From Theocolax elegans (taxonomy: Eukaryota > Arthropoda > Insecta > Hymenoptera > Cerocephalidae): a stretch of DNA of 64,000 nucleotides. Made by a program: the position numbers and the translations under genes. The stretch's first letter is position 1. Each line of letters starts with the position of its first letter. Below are positions 9,556-23,060 of this stretch, one piece after another. Location: contig CM047431.1 of NCBI GenBank assembly GCA_026168455.1, positions 47,991,466 through 48,055,465 on the forward strand, read 5' to 3'. The notes under the pieces were generated by a model. That model searched no databases, was not told the DNA's origin, and saw only the letters and a list, made by a program, of their open reading frames with translations.

Positions 9556-12258
9556 ATGAATAATACACCAAATAAACAACTAACCATTTGTGCTTGGAAC
9601 GCCAACGGACGACTAACACACAAAAAACTCGAACTAGAGACACTACTACACACAAAAGACATTGACATTTGCCTACTTGACGAAACACTTTTAAAAAACA
9701 ACAGTACATTTAAACTACGAAACTACACTGTCTATAAAAATAACATAAACCGGGGCACCGCGGTAATAGTTAAAAACAGCCTAAACCATTATAATATACC
9801 CTTAAATACCGAAAACTTAGAAGCAACGGCAATTAAAATCAAAACCCGCGGAACCGACATCGCGATAATAGCTACCTATAACTCACCTACTGTTAAATTC
9901 AACAAAAACGACTACGATAAAATCTTTAAAACAGCCGACACAGTAATAGCCGCCGGTGACTTTAACGCTAAACATACGCGCTGGGGGAGTTCGCACTATA
10001 AACGCACTCGGTAGCCAACTCAGTAAATATTGCATTAATAAACAACTTTACATTCACGCCCCAACGAGCTTCACTCACTATCCTTACAACAAAAAATGCA
10101 AACCCGATATAATAGATTTCATGATCTCTAAAAACTTAAATTTTTCCTCTAATATCTGCACTCTCCCAGATTCCGAATTAGACTCAGACCATTGCCCCGT
10201 ATATATAACTATCAACTTAACAACAATTTACAATCCGACAAAAATCAAATACAACTTTGCAAAAACTAACTGGCAGACATTTAACAATTACTTTGACGAA
10301 AACATCACTACACTACAAGACATAGACAGAAAAGACGAAATCGACACAGTTATCACTGACTTTACACAAACCATCCACAAAGCAATAGACATTTCCACAC
10401 CATTAAACGAAAATAAAACCGGTAACCTTCCGTTACCGGACGAAATAATTAAATCAATAAAACATAGAAACGTATTAATCCGCGAAAACCGTAAACGATA
10501 CAATCCAATACTTAAAAACCATATTAATTCAATTAGACGCTTAATAGACAACCAAATTAAAAACTTTAAATGCGAATCGTGGAATAACAAAGTAAAATCC
10601 CTAAACATTAAAGACAATAGTTTGTGGAGAATGACCAAAGCCTTTACGCGAACTCACACTAACATTCCACCGTTAAAAGATTCAAATAATCAACTTAAAT
10701 ATTTTTCACCGGACGATAAAGCTAACCAATTAGCCGAAAACTTCGCGAAAACGTTCACACCGCATAAAATGCCTCATAACAATTCCAATTTTACTGCAGA
10801 AACGGATAATTTAATCTTAAATTTTCTAAACAATTCTAACAATAACCCTAATACAATTCCACCGATAATTCCGTTCGAACTTAAAAAATATCTTAAACAT
10901 ACGAAAAAACAATAAAGCACCCGGCCCGGATACAATAAGTAACTTCATTTTGAAAAAATTACCTATAAAAGCATTAACCCACTTAACCGACATACTCAAC
11001 GCGTGCATTAAACATAAATATTTCCCAGACGTCTGGAAAACGGCGACCGTCTTGGTGTTTCCCAAAGCAGGTAAAGACCCGACCCTGCCGACTAGCTACA
11101 GACCAATTAGCCTCCTTAACACAATGAGCAAGGCATTCGAGCACTTGCTCATCAATAGACTTCGGGACGACATGACTGACCGCCTAACGATCAGACAGGA
11201 ACAATTCGGGTTTAGACAGGCTCATTCCACACAACACCAAATACTCAGACTAACCGAAGACATTACTCGGAACTTTAACTGGAAACGAAACACCGGGGCG
11301 GTACTTCTCGACGTCGAGAAAGCCTTCGACAGCGTCTGGATAAACGGTCTCCTTCGCAAACTAATCGAAAATAAATAAACTCTAACCTAATTCACATTTT
11401 AGCTTCCTATCTAAACAACCGGAAATTTAAAGTTAAACTAAACGACGCAGAATCTCGCGAATTTCCTATAAAAGCGGGAGTCCCTCAGGGCAGCCTGTTG
11501 GGACCTCTGCTCTTTTTAATTTACATTAACGACCTACCCTCGACCGACAACGTAAATATCGGGATCTACGCGGACGACACGGTAATATACGCGACCTCGC
11601 GAAGTAACGAAAAAATCGTAAAATTACTTAACAACGCGCTAAACGACATTCATCAATTCTGCAGTAAATGGAAAATTAAAATCAACGCGACTAAATCCGA
11701 AGCAATAATGTTCTCTAAAAGAGAGCGCCAACCGCAAACCTAAATCCACCTAACTTCGATAAAACACCAATAGAATGGAAACCCGCGGTAAAATATCTCG
11801 GCGTAACACTCGATCGTAAACTCACCTACACACAACACACTACTAACGTTCGTAACAAAGCCATCGGGGTCTTAACTAAACTAAATCCGCTTTTAAGAAA
11901 TCACTCGTCTCTAAACCTAAAAAACGGCATAATAATGTATAAAGCCTTAATCCGACCAATACTAACATACGCCTCAGCGGTCTGAGGCGGTACGTGTAAA
12001 ACAAACATTTATAAACTTCAAATAATTCAAATAAAACGTTACGAAAAATAACAAACGCGATACGGTTCACTAAAAATTCATTAATCCATAAAGAACTCGA
12101 AATAGAATATTTACATAATTTCATTAAAACCTCGACCGAAAAATTCTACGAAAACTCCGCGAAATCAAAATACGCTCTAATACACAACCTCGGTAAATAC
12201 GAACTCGATCCTAAAAACAAACATGCGCGACCAAAGGACTTTCTGTCCGCCCCGTAGG
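9556..12258 (+). pseudogene. Retrotransposon ORF2 (endonuclease + reverse transcriptase), frameshifted
   Basis: The intact protein nicks target DNA and copies the element RNA there. The endonuclease part starts LTICAWNANG and has GDFNAKHTRWGS and, after a frame change near 9995, SDHCPVYI. The RT part has NNKAPGPDTISN (after a frame change in an A-run near 10905), SYRPISLLNT, a domain with LLDVEKAFDSVW, then a frame change near 11370, GVPQGSLLGPLLFLIYINDLP and the catalytic IYADDTVIYA. A further frame change lies near 11740. The tail KPAVKYLGVTLDRKL to ILTYASAV is followed by TGA (11983-11985) where tryptophan is expected. Catalytic motifs are preserved, so decay is recent to moderate. The end is approximate. 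Confidence 0.8.
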
Positions 12259-12888
12259 AACAACTATTCGTCATTCAAAATAAATTCTATTTAATTAACA
12301 TTGATGGGTTGGGGAGGAAACATATGCAGGGTGGATGGCTGCTTCTCGTAGGCATTTCGCCGGAAGAACCAGCCGGAGCTCTGTAGAATGGCCCTGCTCG
12401 GCTCATCAATGCACCTCATCACATAGTCTATTTATTTCTCTTTCTTTTTTCCACTTAACCTCATATCCATTCCACCTTCATCTCATTTTCATTCTTTCAA
12501 CTATCACATTACTACAAGTAGGTTTTTTCAGCCTAGTGCTTTTTCCTACTTAACGTAAGCTTCTGCTTACTTCTGCTTTCTCTAAACGTTCTGTAAACTC
12601 ATCTTTTTATTATTGTGCGAAAATGCTAACTTTAGCAATGCACTTTCACCTCCCACGCGATTTTTCCTTCTTAAGGAGAGGTAACGGGATTGGAGATATG
12701 CCTCCCGCCGTGGATTTCATCCACGACGGGGACATATAAACAATCTTCCGGGCTGGACGTACCTCACTGGTTGGGGCGACGGAGGGGCCCCACCATCCCC
12801 CCCCCCTTTTTTCTTTTTTCGAGAAGCATTCGTCTGACTGAACGCAAGAGAGATGCGCGAGAGCTGCAAGGGGATGCAATACTCAATT

Positions 12889-13244
12889 AGTTACCTACCG
12901 AGCCATATGAGACAATTATATTTAATTAATTAATACATATTTTGAATAAAAGGAAATGATGACATCATTGCCCTGTATACTTGTATAATCTATTTTTCTG
13001 CAAAAAGTCAAACAGATATTTAATTCGTATTAAAATGGCATTGGAAGGAAATTTTCACATAGTGGATATTAGGTTATAAAATTTCCTTCCAATCATTCTC
13101 GTTAATTATTGCGCGTACATACTTTGCGCTTTGCTGAATTACAGAAGGTACCAATGCGGAGGGCAATGATGTCTTGGTTTTACATTTATTCACGTATTTA
13201 ATAATTAATTAACAAAATGCGTGTGCCATTACTCGGTCGGTAAA
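12889..13244. mobile_element. Fold-back MITE with layered palindromes
   Basis: Outer arms: TTACCTACCGAG at the left and CTCGGTCGGTAA at the right. Continuing inward, TTAATTAATT blocks pair, and then GACATCATTGCCCT (12961-12974) pairs perfectly with AGGGCAATGATGTC (13160-13173). An inner palindrome, TTGGAAGGAAATTTT with AAAATTTCCTTCCAA, spans 13042-13095. There is no coding capacity. Its outer motif resembles that of the 42178-42533 element. Confidence 0.7.
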
Positions 13245-13492
13245 AATTGACTATTACATCCCGTTAAGTGTAGTTGTAATAAATACTAAATATTAACTAG
13301 TCTTTGATTTCGCAACCCTCAACTGGATCCTGTCTAGAACGTTGGCCAAAATTACCATAATTTCCCACCTTGAGGCCAACAACCAATATACCACGAGCGC
13401 CATCTCCGCATACTCGGTCGGAAGTACCGATCGGTTCGCTGATCGCTCGGTAAAAAGGAAAGAAATGTGCGATGGTAGTCACTCCCTGCACG

Positions 13493-13517
13493 TATATAGA
13501 CTGCAGCTCCTGTCAGT
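13493..13517 (+). promoter_or_regulatory. Candidate Rsu1 core promoter (TATA-like and TCAGT initiator)
   Basis: TATATA at 13493-13498 is followed by TCAGT at 13513-13517, the arthropod initiator consensus, about 220 bases before the Rsu1 start codon. The TATA-initiator spacing (22) is shorter than the usual ~30, so the initiator is the stronger half of the call. Confidence 0.3.
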
Positions 13518-13737
13518 CGTTTTGTAGAGAGAGTCGCTCAGGACATAGATCGGTCATCGTAAGGAGTGCGAGCGGCGTGCGCGCGCACCAAAGTCTATTA
13601 CACGAGTATAGAGGTGCGCACACATTCGTATCTACACAGTCGAGTGAGTCGTGTATATATATATATATTTAAATAGCCAAGGCAAAAACCCGGCGATGAA
13701 CGAAGCGCCAGTGTCGTGCATCCCAGCTACGGGTAAG

Positions 13738-16196
13738 ATGTCGAAAGCTAAGAAAGTGATCGACGAAGCGCGAGATGCTCAAAATCCAGAGCTCGATCTC
13801 GCTGACAAAGCGATCGTCAATTTCGAAGAAATGCCTGGACTATGTAAGTTTCTTGGTTTTACTTTTCTTCTTCTTCTTCTTCTTCTTCTTTTTCGTACGC
13901 GTATACGTGCACAATCCGGACAGACTCGTTTTTCCAAATTAGGCATGTTGCTCCCGACTCTGTCTGTGAGAGTGCATGGGTGTGCGTTTCGTATGTGTTG
14001 CTTGAATGAATGAGTGCGGGTGTGGGCGTACGATGTCAACGTTTATTATGGTACGCGTACACTTTTCGTCTTGTCGCGCGGATTTTTGGACCTAACGATT
14101 TTGCTTTTTTCTTTTTTTTTACGCGGTACCTCAAAATTTATAAGTACAATTCTTTTTTTTTGTACTGTACCTATTTGGTTTCGCTCGATTTTACGCTCAA
14201 CAACAACTGGTTGAAAATACGATGGGAATGTTTTTCAGACGTCGAACTCGGACGAAAACATTTTTTTTTTTAATTGATTTTTGCATTTTTGTATTTGTTT
14301 ATATATTAATTAATTTTTCTTTTTGTTGTTATATAATTATATGCGATTTAAATTGATTTATGTGTTTTCAATTCGGTAAAACTAAAACTTCGCCATCATT
14401 TAAAAATGCGTTACTCAGTGGTGTTTTAATGAGAAACAAAAAAATTTCGCAAAAACTGTAAATACATTAAATAAACAAAAAATAAGTATTTCTAAACGAA
14501 ACCTTACGCGTGCAACGTGATAATGTATTGTTTTCTTTATATAAATTAAGAAACCTACCTATAAGTTCCTCAAGAAATTGATTAATGACTAATGATGATA
14601 ATACTTGTCTTACACCCTCCATTGTAAAGTTAATTTTAATTAAAAGTATTATTTTTTAAGTTTATGAATTTCAATGAAACGTTGCATACGTAACGTAAAA
14701 AATGATTTTTCTTTGATTAAATTAAGGAACGTACCTACCTCTCAAGAAATAGGTAAATAATTCTTTTAATCTTTAAATATTTTTAGGCCGTTACATTACA
14801 AATATTAATGCAAAATTTTGTAATGCACATATAAGGGTACATTAGCAAATAATTTGTTATTAATTTATTGCAGTTAACATGCTGAATATTACGAGGATTA
14901 CATTGAGCCACAACAAAATCCAAGGTGAATTGAACTTTTAATTGTTTTAAGTAATAAGAAAACGACAAAAATAATTATTAAATTATTTAAAAAAAAAAAC
15001 CCAAAATTATCATTTCAGCTGTTCCACCAGGCCTAGCCAATCTAGTCAATTTGGAAATATTAAATTTATTCGACAATCACATTACCGAATTGCCTGTGTC
15101 ATTGTCACAAATGCCAAAATTAAGGATCTTAAATCTTGGGTATTTTTTTCTTATCTTCTGCTTTTACTTATTGATTCCTTTTTAAAAAAAATGGTGTATA
15201 CTTTTACTCACGAATTTGATTATTATTCTCGCAGAATGAACAGATTGAACGTACTACCACGTGGTTTCGGTGCCTTTCCAGTATTAGAAGTTTTGGATTT
15301 AACGTACAACAATCTCAGCGAAAAAAATTTACCCGGCAATTTTTTCATGATGGGTTTGTTCCTACTCTCGACTCCCTTTTAACGAAGAAAACGAACTCTC
15401 TAAGTAAAATATATTAATATCAATATACATTTTTGTTTACAGAAACATTACGGGCCCTTTATTTGGCTGACAACGATTTCGAATACTTGCCCCCGGAAAT
15501 CGGGCAGTTGAAAAATTTACAAATTGTGAGTGTCTATCAATTTTAATCGTTGTTGAGACTTTGAGTTTGGAGATCACCAAATTTGTGTAAATTTTTTGAA
15601 CGGGTGCGAGGGGTAATGTTTAATCTAAGACGATTTGTTTTTAGCTTGTGTTGAGGGAAAACGACTTGATCGAATTACCAAGAGAAATTGGGGAGTTGAC
15701 GCGGCTTCGTGAGCTGCACATTCAAGGAAATCGGTTGACGGTTCTACCTCCTGAAATCGGTAAGTAAAATCAGAAGTTGATTGAATACAAAATTAGATAT
15801 TATTTTAGAAGATAATTATCGATTAATTAGTGCAACTAATATATAAATAGAAATAAAATGGTTGTTAATAACAATTAACTTTCTAATTTTTCAGGAAACC
15901 TAGATTTAGTGAGTAACAAAGCCATTTTCAGAATGGAATTCAATCCTTGGGTTACACCAATTGGAGATCAACTACAAGTTGGTATTTCGCACGTAATGGA
16001 TTACATACGGTCTGAGACCTACAGATAGTGAGTAGAAATATATACAATAATGTACATTTTACATTCACACGTTCAAGCTAACAAAATATTTGATCGAAAT
16101 ATTATTTTCAGTGTGTACAATAGACATCAATCTGCAAAAGGTCCACCGCCACCAATTGAAAATGATAAAAGTAAAAAACTGTCTCGTGCTCGATAA
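13738..16196 (+). CDS. Rsu1: Ras suppressor protein 1 (Rsu1 / icarus), 8 exons
   Basis: Leucine-rich-repeat adaptor that binds PINCH in the ILK-PINCH-parvin complex at integrin adhesions. In flies it is called icarus and acts in wing adhesion and JNK control. Exons: 13738-13843, 14874-14924, 15019-15139, 15235-15353, 15443-15525, 15645-15759, 15895-16027, 16112-16196. All junctions are GT-AG and keep frame (813 nt, 270 aa; human ~277). Residue signatures in order: [94 protein letters not shown], then the family-specific capping region [10 protein letters not shown] and [17 protein letters not shown] chose ATG 13738 because MSKAKK aligns with the family N-terminus. An in-frame ATG at 13696 would add 14 residues. 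It is convergent with Nemp (1.1 kb apart). Confidence 0.95.
13866..13893 (+). repeat. TTC microsatellite in Rsu1 intron 1
   Basis: (TTC)n of about nine units just downstream of the first Rsu1 donor. No role is evident. Confidence 0.8.
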
Positions 16197-17351
16197 AAAT
16201 GAAATTGATCACATTTCATTCCATCGATTGTTAACTATCAATAATTAATGTTGCTTTGACACTGCCTAAGTTATGAAACTCAAAAGTGGCTATTTATCGC
16301 AAATTTAGATCTAGAACAAATAATTTATATTAATTATTTTAATTAATTACTTATTAATTATGTACGTACAATTATTTTAATAATGTTAAAATTAATTTAC
16401 ATAAGTATTAATTTAATTATAAATTTTTGAATTTTAAGTAACTTCACATTCGTACATCATTTTTTTTTATATTATTCAAAAATAATATACTGTATGGTTT
16501 TAATTTATGTACAAAGTTAACTTCCTATATTTATGCAATTGTAATATCTCTATTATACTTAATGTACTTGAAAGAAAGATATTTTTACATTTAAAGATAA
16601 TCATAAATTTTATAAATTTATTTACTAATTCTAATCGAAATTAATACGAGTATCCGAATTTATGAAATATCTTCAAATTTTATACTGTGTTTACTAATAA
16701 ATCTGTTTAAAAATGAACAAAAATCTATAGATTTACAAAAATAAATATATTATTCATGTTACAATAGCTTAAGAATGTATACCTTCCTGATATTCAGTAC
16801 ACATATCACAACATTTTTACAATTTTTATCTGTTTTAATTGCCAAAAACACAACAAAAAAATTCATTAATTAAATATACAATTCCAATTTAAAATTACAA
16901 GTACCTTAGTTTAGTGCCTAACAAATATTGATTTTTGTACAATTGAAAAAATATCAGTTTATATTTCTGAAAAAGTGGTTACTTCACACTTAACTAGTGT
17001 AAAATATTGTCATAAATTTTCACATACGCAAAATTTATTATATTTAATAAGTATTGTATTAAATAATAATATATAGTATCAAAAATAAATTAAATATGTA
17101 AATTATCCACATACAGTTAAATAATTAAATTATTTTATAATCATTTGTTAAAAGTAAGATAAAGTGATTGTACAAATTCTTACTTTTCAGAAATTAAATT
17201 AAATTAATCTCAAACTATGAATCACAAATATAAATATTTAAGGAAAGTATTCACTTTTTCTTTTTGTATTAAAATTTCAAACACTTGTTTAGTGTGCCTG
17301 ATTAACTTGAAATGATTATTTTTAATGTAATATGAATGTAATAGAAAATCA
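16197..17351. other. Rsu1-Nemp convergent intergenic region
   Basis: Very AT-rich DNA between two converging stop codons. It should hold both 3' UTRs. I see no gene or structured repeat in it. Confidence 0.6.
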
Positions 17352-20226
17352 TTATTCATCATCGTATTCATCATCTGTAAAATCGCATTCTTCTATAAGT
17401 TTAGTTAATTCGCTATCATGTTCCATTGATTCATTCTCTGATAAATGGGAATCACCTTCCATAAATTGTGCAAATCTGCAAAATAAATTAAATGACTTAT
17501 TTAAATTACCTATTTAAATTACTGCATATATTTAACTAAGTACAAAGCTAATTCTTTATTATCTTACAATATTAAATTACTTTCATGTAAATAAGAATAC
17601 CAATATTTGTAAATATTAAAAAATTAAAATATTAACTTTTACAGAATATGAAAATAAATAGAAATATTTTATAACAGTGAATACCTAATTGGGTCTTTTA
17701 GTTTGAGCACTGTCCTCCACGGATTGCACTCAGGACTATGGCAGTATTGTTGTAAACCCTTTAATGCTTTTTGTGTTTCAATAACTGCCTCTTTACGGTA
17801 TTCGTTATCCGTAAGTAAACGCCGCCGTTCGGGAAACATGTGTTTCCTAATTTGTTTTGAATAAGATGAAGGTAAAATATATAACAATTTAAAATGGTAT
17901 TTAATATTAAAATGAGAGAATAAAATACTTTATATGGCTGGGTATAGACAAATGAGCAGCATTTTCAAAAAATCAAATGGGAAGGTGCATAAAGTAAACT
18001 ATAAATGAGGTGCTATGTTGTAAACAACAGTAATCAAATTATGTACTTAAATAATGTGTATAACAGAAACTCACCAGTATCTTCGCCCTCTTTGTATGAA
18101 AACAACAGGAAAATTATAAAACAAGACTAATAATATACAAAAGGTTGTTGATGCTTCACGGAAGTAACTACTGTGATATACTAATACTAATCCAAGAATC
18201 TGAAATGTAAGTATATTGTTAATTTCTTCATTTATAAGGTAGATAAAATAAAAAGTAACATAAATAATTTTTTAATTTCCATATACCTGAAGAACCCACT
18301 GTATAATATTTTTGTTCTTGTATTAGTAATTGGACCAAATCGATAACAAATAATAAAACTAATCAAGGCAGTTGACAAAATATAGTATATCACATAATCT
18401 CGATATTGCATTGCTATTAATTGTGCATTTTCCAAAAGTAATTGTACTACATAAAAACTCATTGTATAGCCAGTTGCAACCATAAAGTACATAAATTTAC
18501 CCTATAAATATTGATATTATTAATTTTGTAAAAAAATATAATATATAAATTTACCACATTAGAAGTCACCTTTGGTAATAATTTGCCTAGTAAATATATT
18601 AATACAATTATTGACAATGATACACCAAGAGTGATACCACATATGTAATAAAACAATGTGTTTCGACTTAATTTTTGAGCAAACCAGAAGAAAAACATTC
18701 CAATAATCATCAATGTTACTTTCCATGTATCAATATCTAAAAGAAAATATAAAAATAATTATTAAATAAGTTATTTATAACTTTTATATAATTTGCTTAT
18801 AATCAGAAACACTTACTATTATCCATCATGACCATTTTGTATTGAAATTGATTGTTATTTTGATTCATATAAACACCAATACAACTATCTTCAAATGGAT
18901 TAATTCGGAACTGTTTACTCTTCTTTGTTCCAAACAAGGAAAACCTCCAATATCTTTGATTCTCTTCATGTTTCTCAGCTACTTCATGAGGTGATTTCCC
19001 TTCGTAAAGTTCATAAGATTCTAAATTTGTATTTAACTTCATCTGGAATAAATATTTATTTATTACAAAATAATTGGAAATTTAGTAATGCAATAATTTA
19101 ATGTATCGCTTACAATTATTGTCTTCCATAAATGTATAATATATTTTGATTTAGCATTGTGGCAAAAAATTCGTAAACCTGGTTTATCATTTGGTATCCA
19201 ATCTCCAGGTTCCATAAAGTGCACTGAAAAATTTATAAACAATTAGGTTTGCATCTCAGCATAGCATCTCAAATTTGCAAGCAAGCTTTATCATAAAATA
19301 AGACTTGAGTCTGTTCAATATTTATTTGTTCGTTATTTATCCTTCAAACTGAATAAACTTACATATAAATGTACTCTGATATCTCTACAAAATTAAGTAT
19401 TCGCAAACTATAGCTCCTTTTCATTCTTATCACAATCTGCTGTTATCATTTAATAACTTTCAAAATTATTAACTTTAAACATTATTTAACAGAAGAAGTC
19501 TACCACTTATATTGCAAATCCCTAGACCATTAATTGAATATAAGTTACATCTAATAAAGGATTTTACTCAGCCATTAATAGAATGAAGCGCTCTAGTAAT
19601 ATTCTAAATACTTTGCATTAAAAACTTTACTATTCCATTTTTATTTTTAACTCACTACCTTATAGTAAATTGTAAAAATCAGTTATAAAGCACAACGTTC
19701 TCTTACTCTTTTATATTATTTTGTTTAAGAAGCTGACCAGCTTGTCAAGTTATAAATAAATAATGTAGTGATAAAACTTTACATGCAACATTTAAGTACT
19801 CAATATCAATTGAAAAATTTACATCATTAAAACGCAACAAACAGCAAATTAGTACTCATTAAGATGAGCATTAAAAAAAATTCAATAAATAAGTATCATA
19901 ATTTAAAATATAGATAATCGTATACAATTAATCATTGACGGGTTTATATATTACTGTAAAATCATAAACAAGTAAACCATAATAAGTAAATATTAATTAA
20001 TTATCACAAAAAGAAAATAATTACCATATCCGGAATCTTTGAATGAGTAAAGAATATTAAAAAACAGTTTATTAAATAAATAAATAAATAAAAAGATAAT
20101 AGAGAAATTTTGGAGGTTATGTAAGACAAACTTACCGGCTTCCCTGTTCCATGCAGTTGCTTGACCATTACTAAATAATATGAAAATCATTGCTAAGACA
20201 ACGAGAATGCTAGTTGACATTCCCAT
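17352..20226 (-). CDS. Nemp: Nuclear envelope integral membrane protein (NEMP), 8 exons, one apparent frameshift
   Basis: Multi-pass inner nuclear membrane protein. In animals it stiffens the nuclear envelope and is needed for fertility. Exons (high to low): 20136-20226, 19114-19223, 18817-19042, 18555-18736, 18287-18501, 18075-18199, 17685-17846, 17352-17475. It starts with a signal peptide (ILVVLAMIFILFSNG), then a lumenal beta-rich domain (INPFEDSCIGVY), then about five membrane segments (MIIGMFFFWFAQKLSRNTLF; GITLGVSLSIIVLIYLL; FIICYRFGPI). The nucleoplasmic tail has RRRLLTDNEYRKEA, CHSPECNPW and FAQFMEGDSHL, then an acidic end. Exon 5 is 215 nt where 216 are needed. A five-base homopolymer at 18309-18313 appears one base short; with one more base the frame gives NIIQWVLQ, as the family requires, and the phase matches exon 6. 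Otherwise ~411 aa. Either an assembly error or a recent null allele. Confidence 0.92.
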
Positions 20227-23060
20227 TTTCGTTGATTCTCGTTAACTTTCATAAAGATTGAATATTTTTCAACTATCAACAGGGATATATTATATATATG
20301 TATTAGCGACAATTAACGTATGTATCCACCACCAGTGTGTGTAACGTAACCACCATTTATGTGTTTAAGAACGCTGAACGCAAGCGCGCGCAGCGCGGTA
20401 AATGATAGTCACATGATGGTCACAAAAATCACAATTCACAAATGCGATAAAAGCTCCAAAAAGGTAAAAAAAAATATCTCACTTCTTTCCTTCTTTTTTT
20501 TAACAAACGTAAACTCATTTTTAAAAAAATAATTTAATTATCACAATTATTAATGTAATGTAAAAGATACTTACTGTATACTTAATATTATTATTATGAC
20601 GAATGCTGCGCGTGCGCACTGCAATGCACGGGAAATTTAAACGAACTACGTTTAACTTAAATTTTCTTAAACACTTTTTATACATACTTACCATCGATTA
20701 CAAAAAAATAAAATGATTTACAATTATATATAGCGGCATATCGCGATAAGTATAAAAATAAAATAAATGAAGAAAGGGTAAGGAAAATAATGATGCAAGA
20801 TAATTATTTATGTAGAATAAAATTTAATTTCAGTACTTTGGGTGGATGACAGTATTTTATTGGTGAAACTGTTTTAGTGCAACGTGCACTTACTACGATA
20901 TTGTCTTGTTGACGAGATAACGTATCACATTGAATTGTTGCTGAATTATTCAAACAGACTTATGTGTACAAACGCTTAAATTGTCCTTAAACTTCCTTTT
21001 TTTTAAATATTTTATTTTTTCTTACTTTATGGTTCTTAACGATTCGAGCTAAAGCAAACTCGGAAAAGTCAAAAGGTCACATTCACACTAAAAATTATAT
21101 ATACGTTCGATAACTCTTAAACTGTACTATAATACATCGACTATAGACCTTCTGATTTTTCGAGCCACTCGACGTACAACACTCGGCGTGCATTCAAAAA
21201 ATGCGAATTTTTTAATTATTTGCGACAGTTAACGAAACTTCACAACTGCCAGTCAGGAATTAAAAACTTATTACCGAGTTATATAAATAATATTATAAAA
21301 CTTATAAAAAATTTATTTATAAATCGAATGCTTAAAGTACGCCTTATACGAGACTACGATATTATTTTAACAGCGACAATGATGATTTTTAAAATTTGAC
21401 AAAGTAAAGAATATGAAATAGTATTGAATTTTTCACTGATTGTTAAGCGTGACAGAGATGAAAAACATATTCTATAAATATCGTTACAAAGATGATCTTT
21501 TGTCTTCACAGATATGATACATTACATATGTGTTAAACCTTTTCAATTTTCTATAATTTTATTCCTATGAATGTAAAGTAAAGAAAATCAAGGTTACATT
21601 ACTAACATCAAATTCAAATTGTCAGTGATGATTTTCATAATGCATATTTTATCACAAATACTGAGATTTAAAAAAAAACTTCATTACTGTCACTGAATGT
21701 TTTATAAATAACTATTAAAATAAGTATTAAGCAATAAATAAATGTCATATATGTATACAATACACTTGAATCCACGTCACACAACTTATTCAACTGACTT
21801 TATCCTCACACAATTGCATTCGCAAACTATTTTATTTCTTTATTCGACATTATATTGTTCGTTCAATAGGTGATGCTTTCCTTGTGAATCACCTAGTCTG
21901 TGATTAAAAAAACAATTGTAACAATACAACACATAAAATAAATGAGTACGTAAACATCATAATTTCACATAAATTATGTTATTAAAGGTAATTAACATAA
22001 TTCGTTTAAACATTTAACAATGAGGCATTTTCTCAGATTTACAATGCTATCGCTTTCTCGTAATTGCAAACGTCTTAAATAAAATCGAAAAAAATAACCG
22101 AAATTGCTAAGAATACAAATTATGAATCCATATAATTATTATAATATCAACATGACTGCTTTACATGTAATGTGATTATTTGAATATCGAATCGTACAAA
22201 TTAATTAAAAACATATGAACAAAACTGTATCACCTTCAGAAAATTTATTCTTGTTACTGTTTTTTTTTCTAAATTCTTGAATCAATTTAAAAAGTAAAAT
22301 TTGATTTTATTAATAAGCGAAGTTTCTCAAATTTTTAAAACTCAATTACATTTTTTGATATGTTTATAATTGTGCGAGTTAAAAAAAATAGTTTTCTAGT
22401 ACTTCATAAAATTAAATATCTGTATACACATTACAAATGTTAAACAATTTTATAATTAAGCACCAGAGTAAAATTACATGCAAATATATTTTCTATTTAA
22501 ATTAATTAGATTACATAGATTTTCAAATTTACCGAAAGTATACTTCAAATACCAGCATTGATGAAGGCCTTTTATTTGCTGAAAATTAGTTTTTGTTTTT
22601 CAATACCAATGGATTGTGTTCTTAACAACAAACATAAAAATGATAAAAAAACTATTGTAATTTGCATTATTTGTTTTTAAATTGTAAAACTATTAGCGGA
22701 AATATCAAGGAAAAATATCAATTTGTTGAACAATGAATAAAATATCCTGAAGTTTCTTTTCTATAATACGTGGAAAATCGTTTCTTTAAAATTGCTCAAT
22801 ATTTGGTCTTAAATTATTACTCTTAATTATGATAATTTCAACAAGGGTAAGAAGAAAAATATCGATTGAAAGTTCGATAATACATAATGCAAATTTTGAA
22901 AATTTTATTTATAATAATTAACAATTGCTGCGAACCATACTAAAATTAAATTTTCAGCTGAAATGAAGGTTTTGATAACTAATTTAACCTCGCGCGAAAA
23001 AAGAAGTAAATAAAAAAAACAATAATGGATGCGTTTTGATTAGCATCCTCGTAAATCAGT
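20227..23060. other. Intergenic region between Nemp and lilipod
   Basis: AT-rich, with no supported reading frame. The Nemp 5' UTR/promoter should lie near 20227-20650, which is locally GC-richer (ACGCAAGCGCGCGCAGCGCG at 20378-20397), and the lilipod 3' UTR just below 23061. I see no repeat family here that occurs elsewhere in the window. Confidence 0.5.

Larger units (their letters stand above)
8047..12819 (+). mobile_element. Jockey-like non-LTR retrotransposon, broken
   Basis: The order is gag-like ORF1 with three CCHC zinc knuckles, then apurinic-type endonuclease, reverse transcriptase (YADD) and a C-terminal tail, which is the layout of Jockey-clade LINEs. The flanks carry the same 13 bases, CGAGAAGCATTCG, at 8034-8046 and 12820-12832. 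If this is the target duplication, the element runs 8047-12819 with a ~150-nt 5' UTR, a ~550-nt 3' UTR and a T-rich 3' end (unusual, since A-rich tails are normal). At least four frame changes and one in-frame stop in the ORF2 part show that this copy cannot make active protein. The composition (GC-richer, C-rich coding strand) differs sharply from the host DNA. Confidence 0.8.

Noticed and set aside
13651..13737. Upstream extension of Rsu1 to the first ATG (through a (TA)n-encoded stretch)
   Set aside because: The residues are simple-repeat derived and the family N-terminus begins at 13738; only the ATG at 13696 remains a possible alternative.
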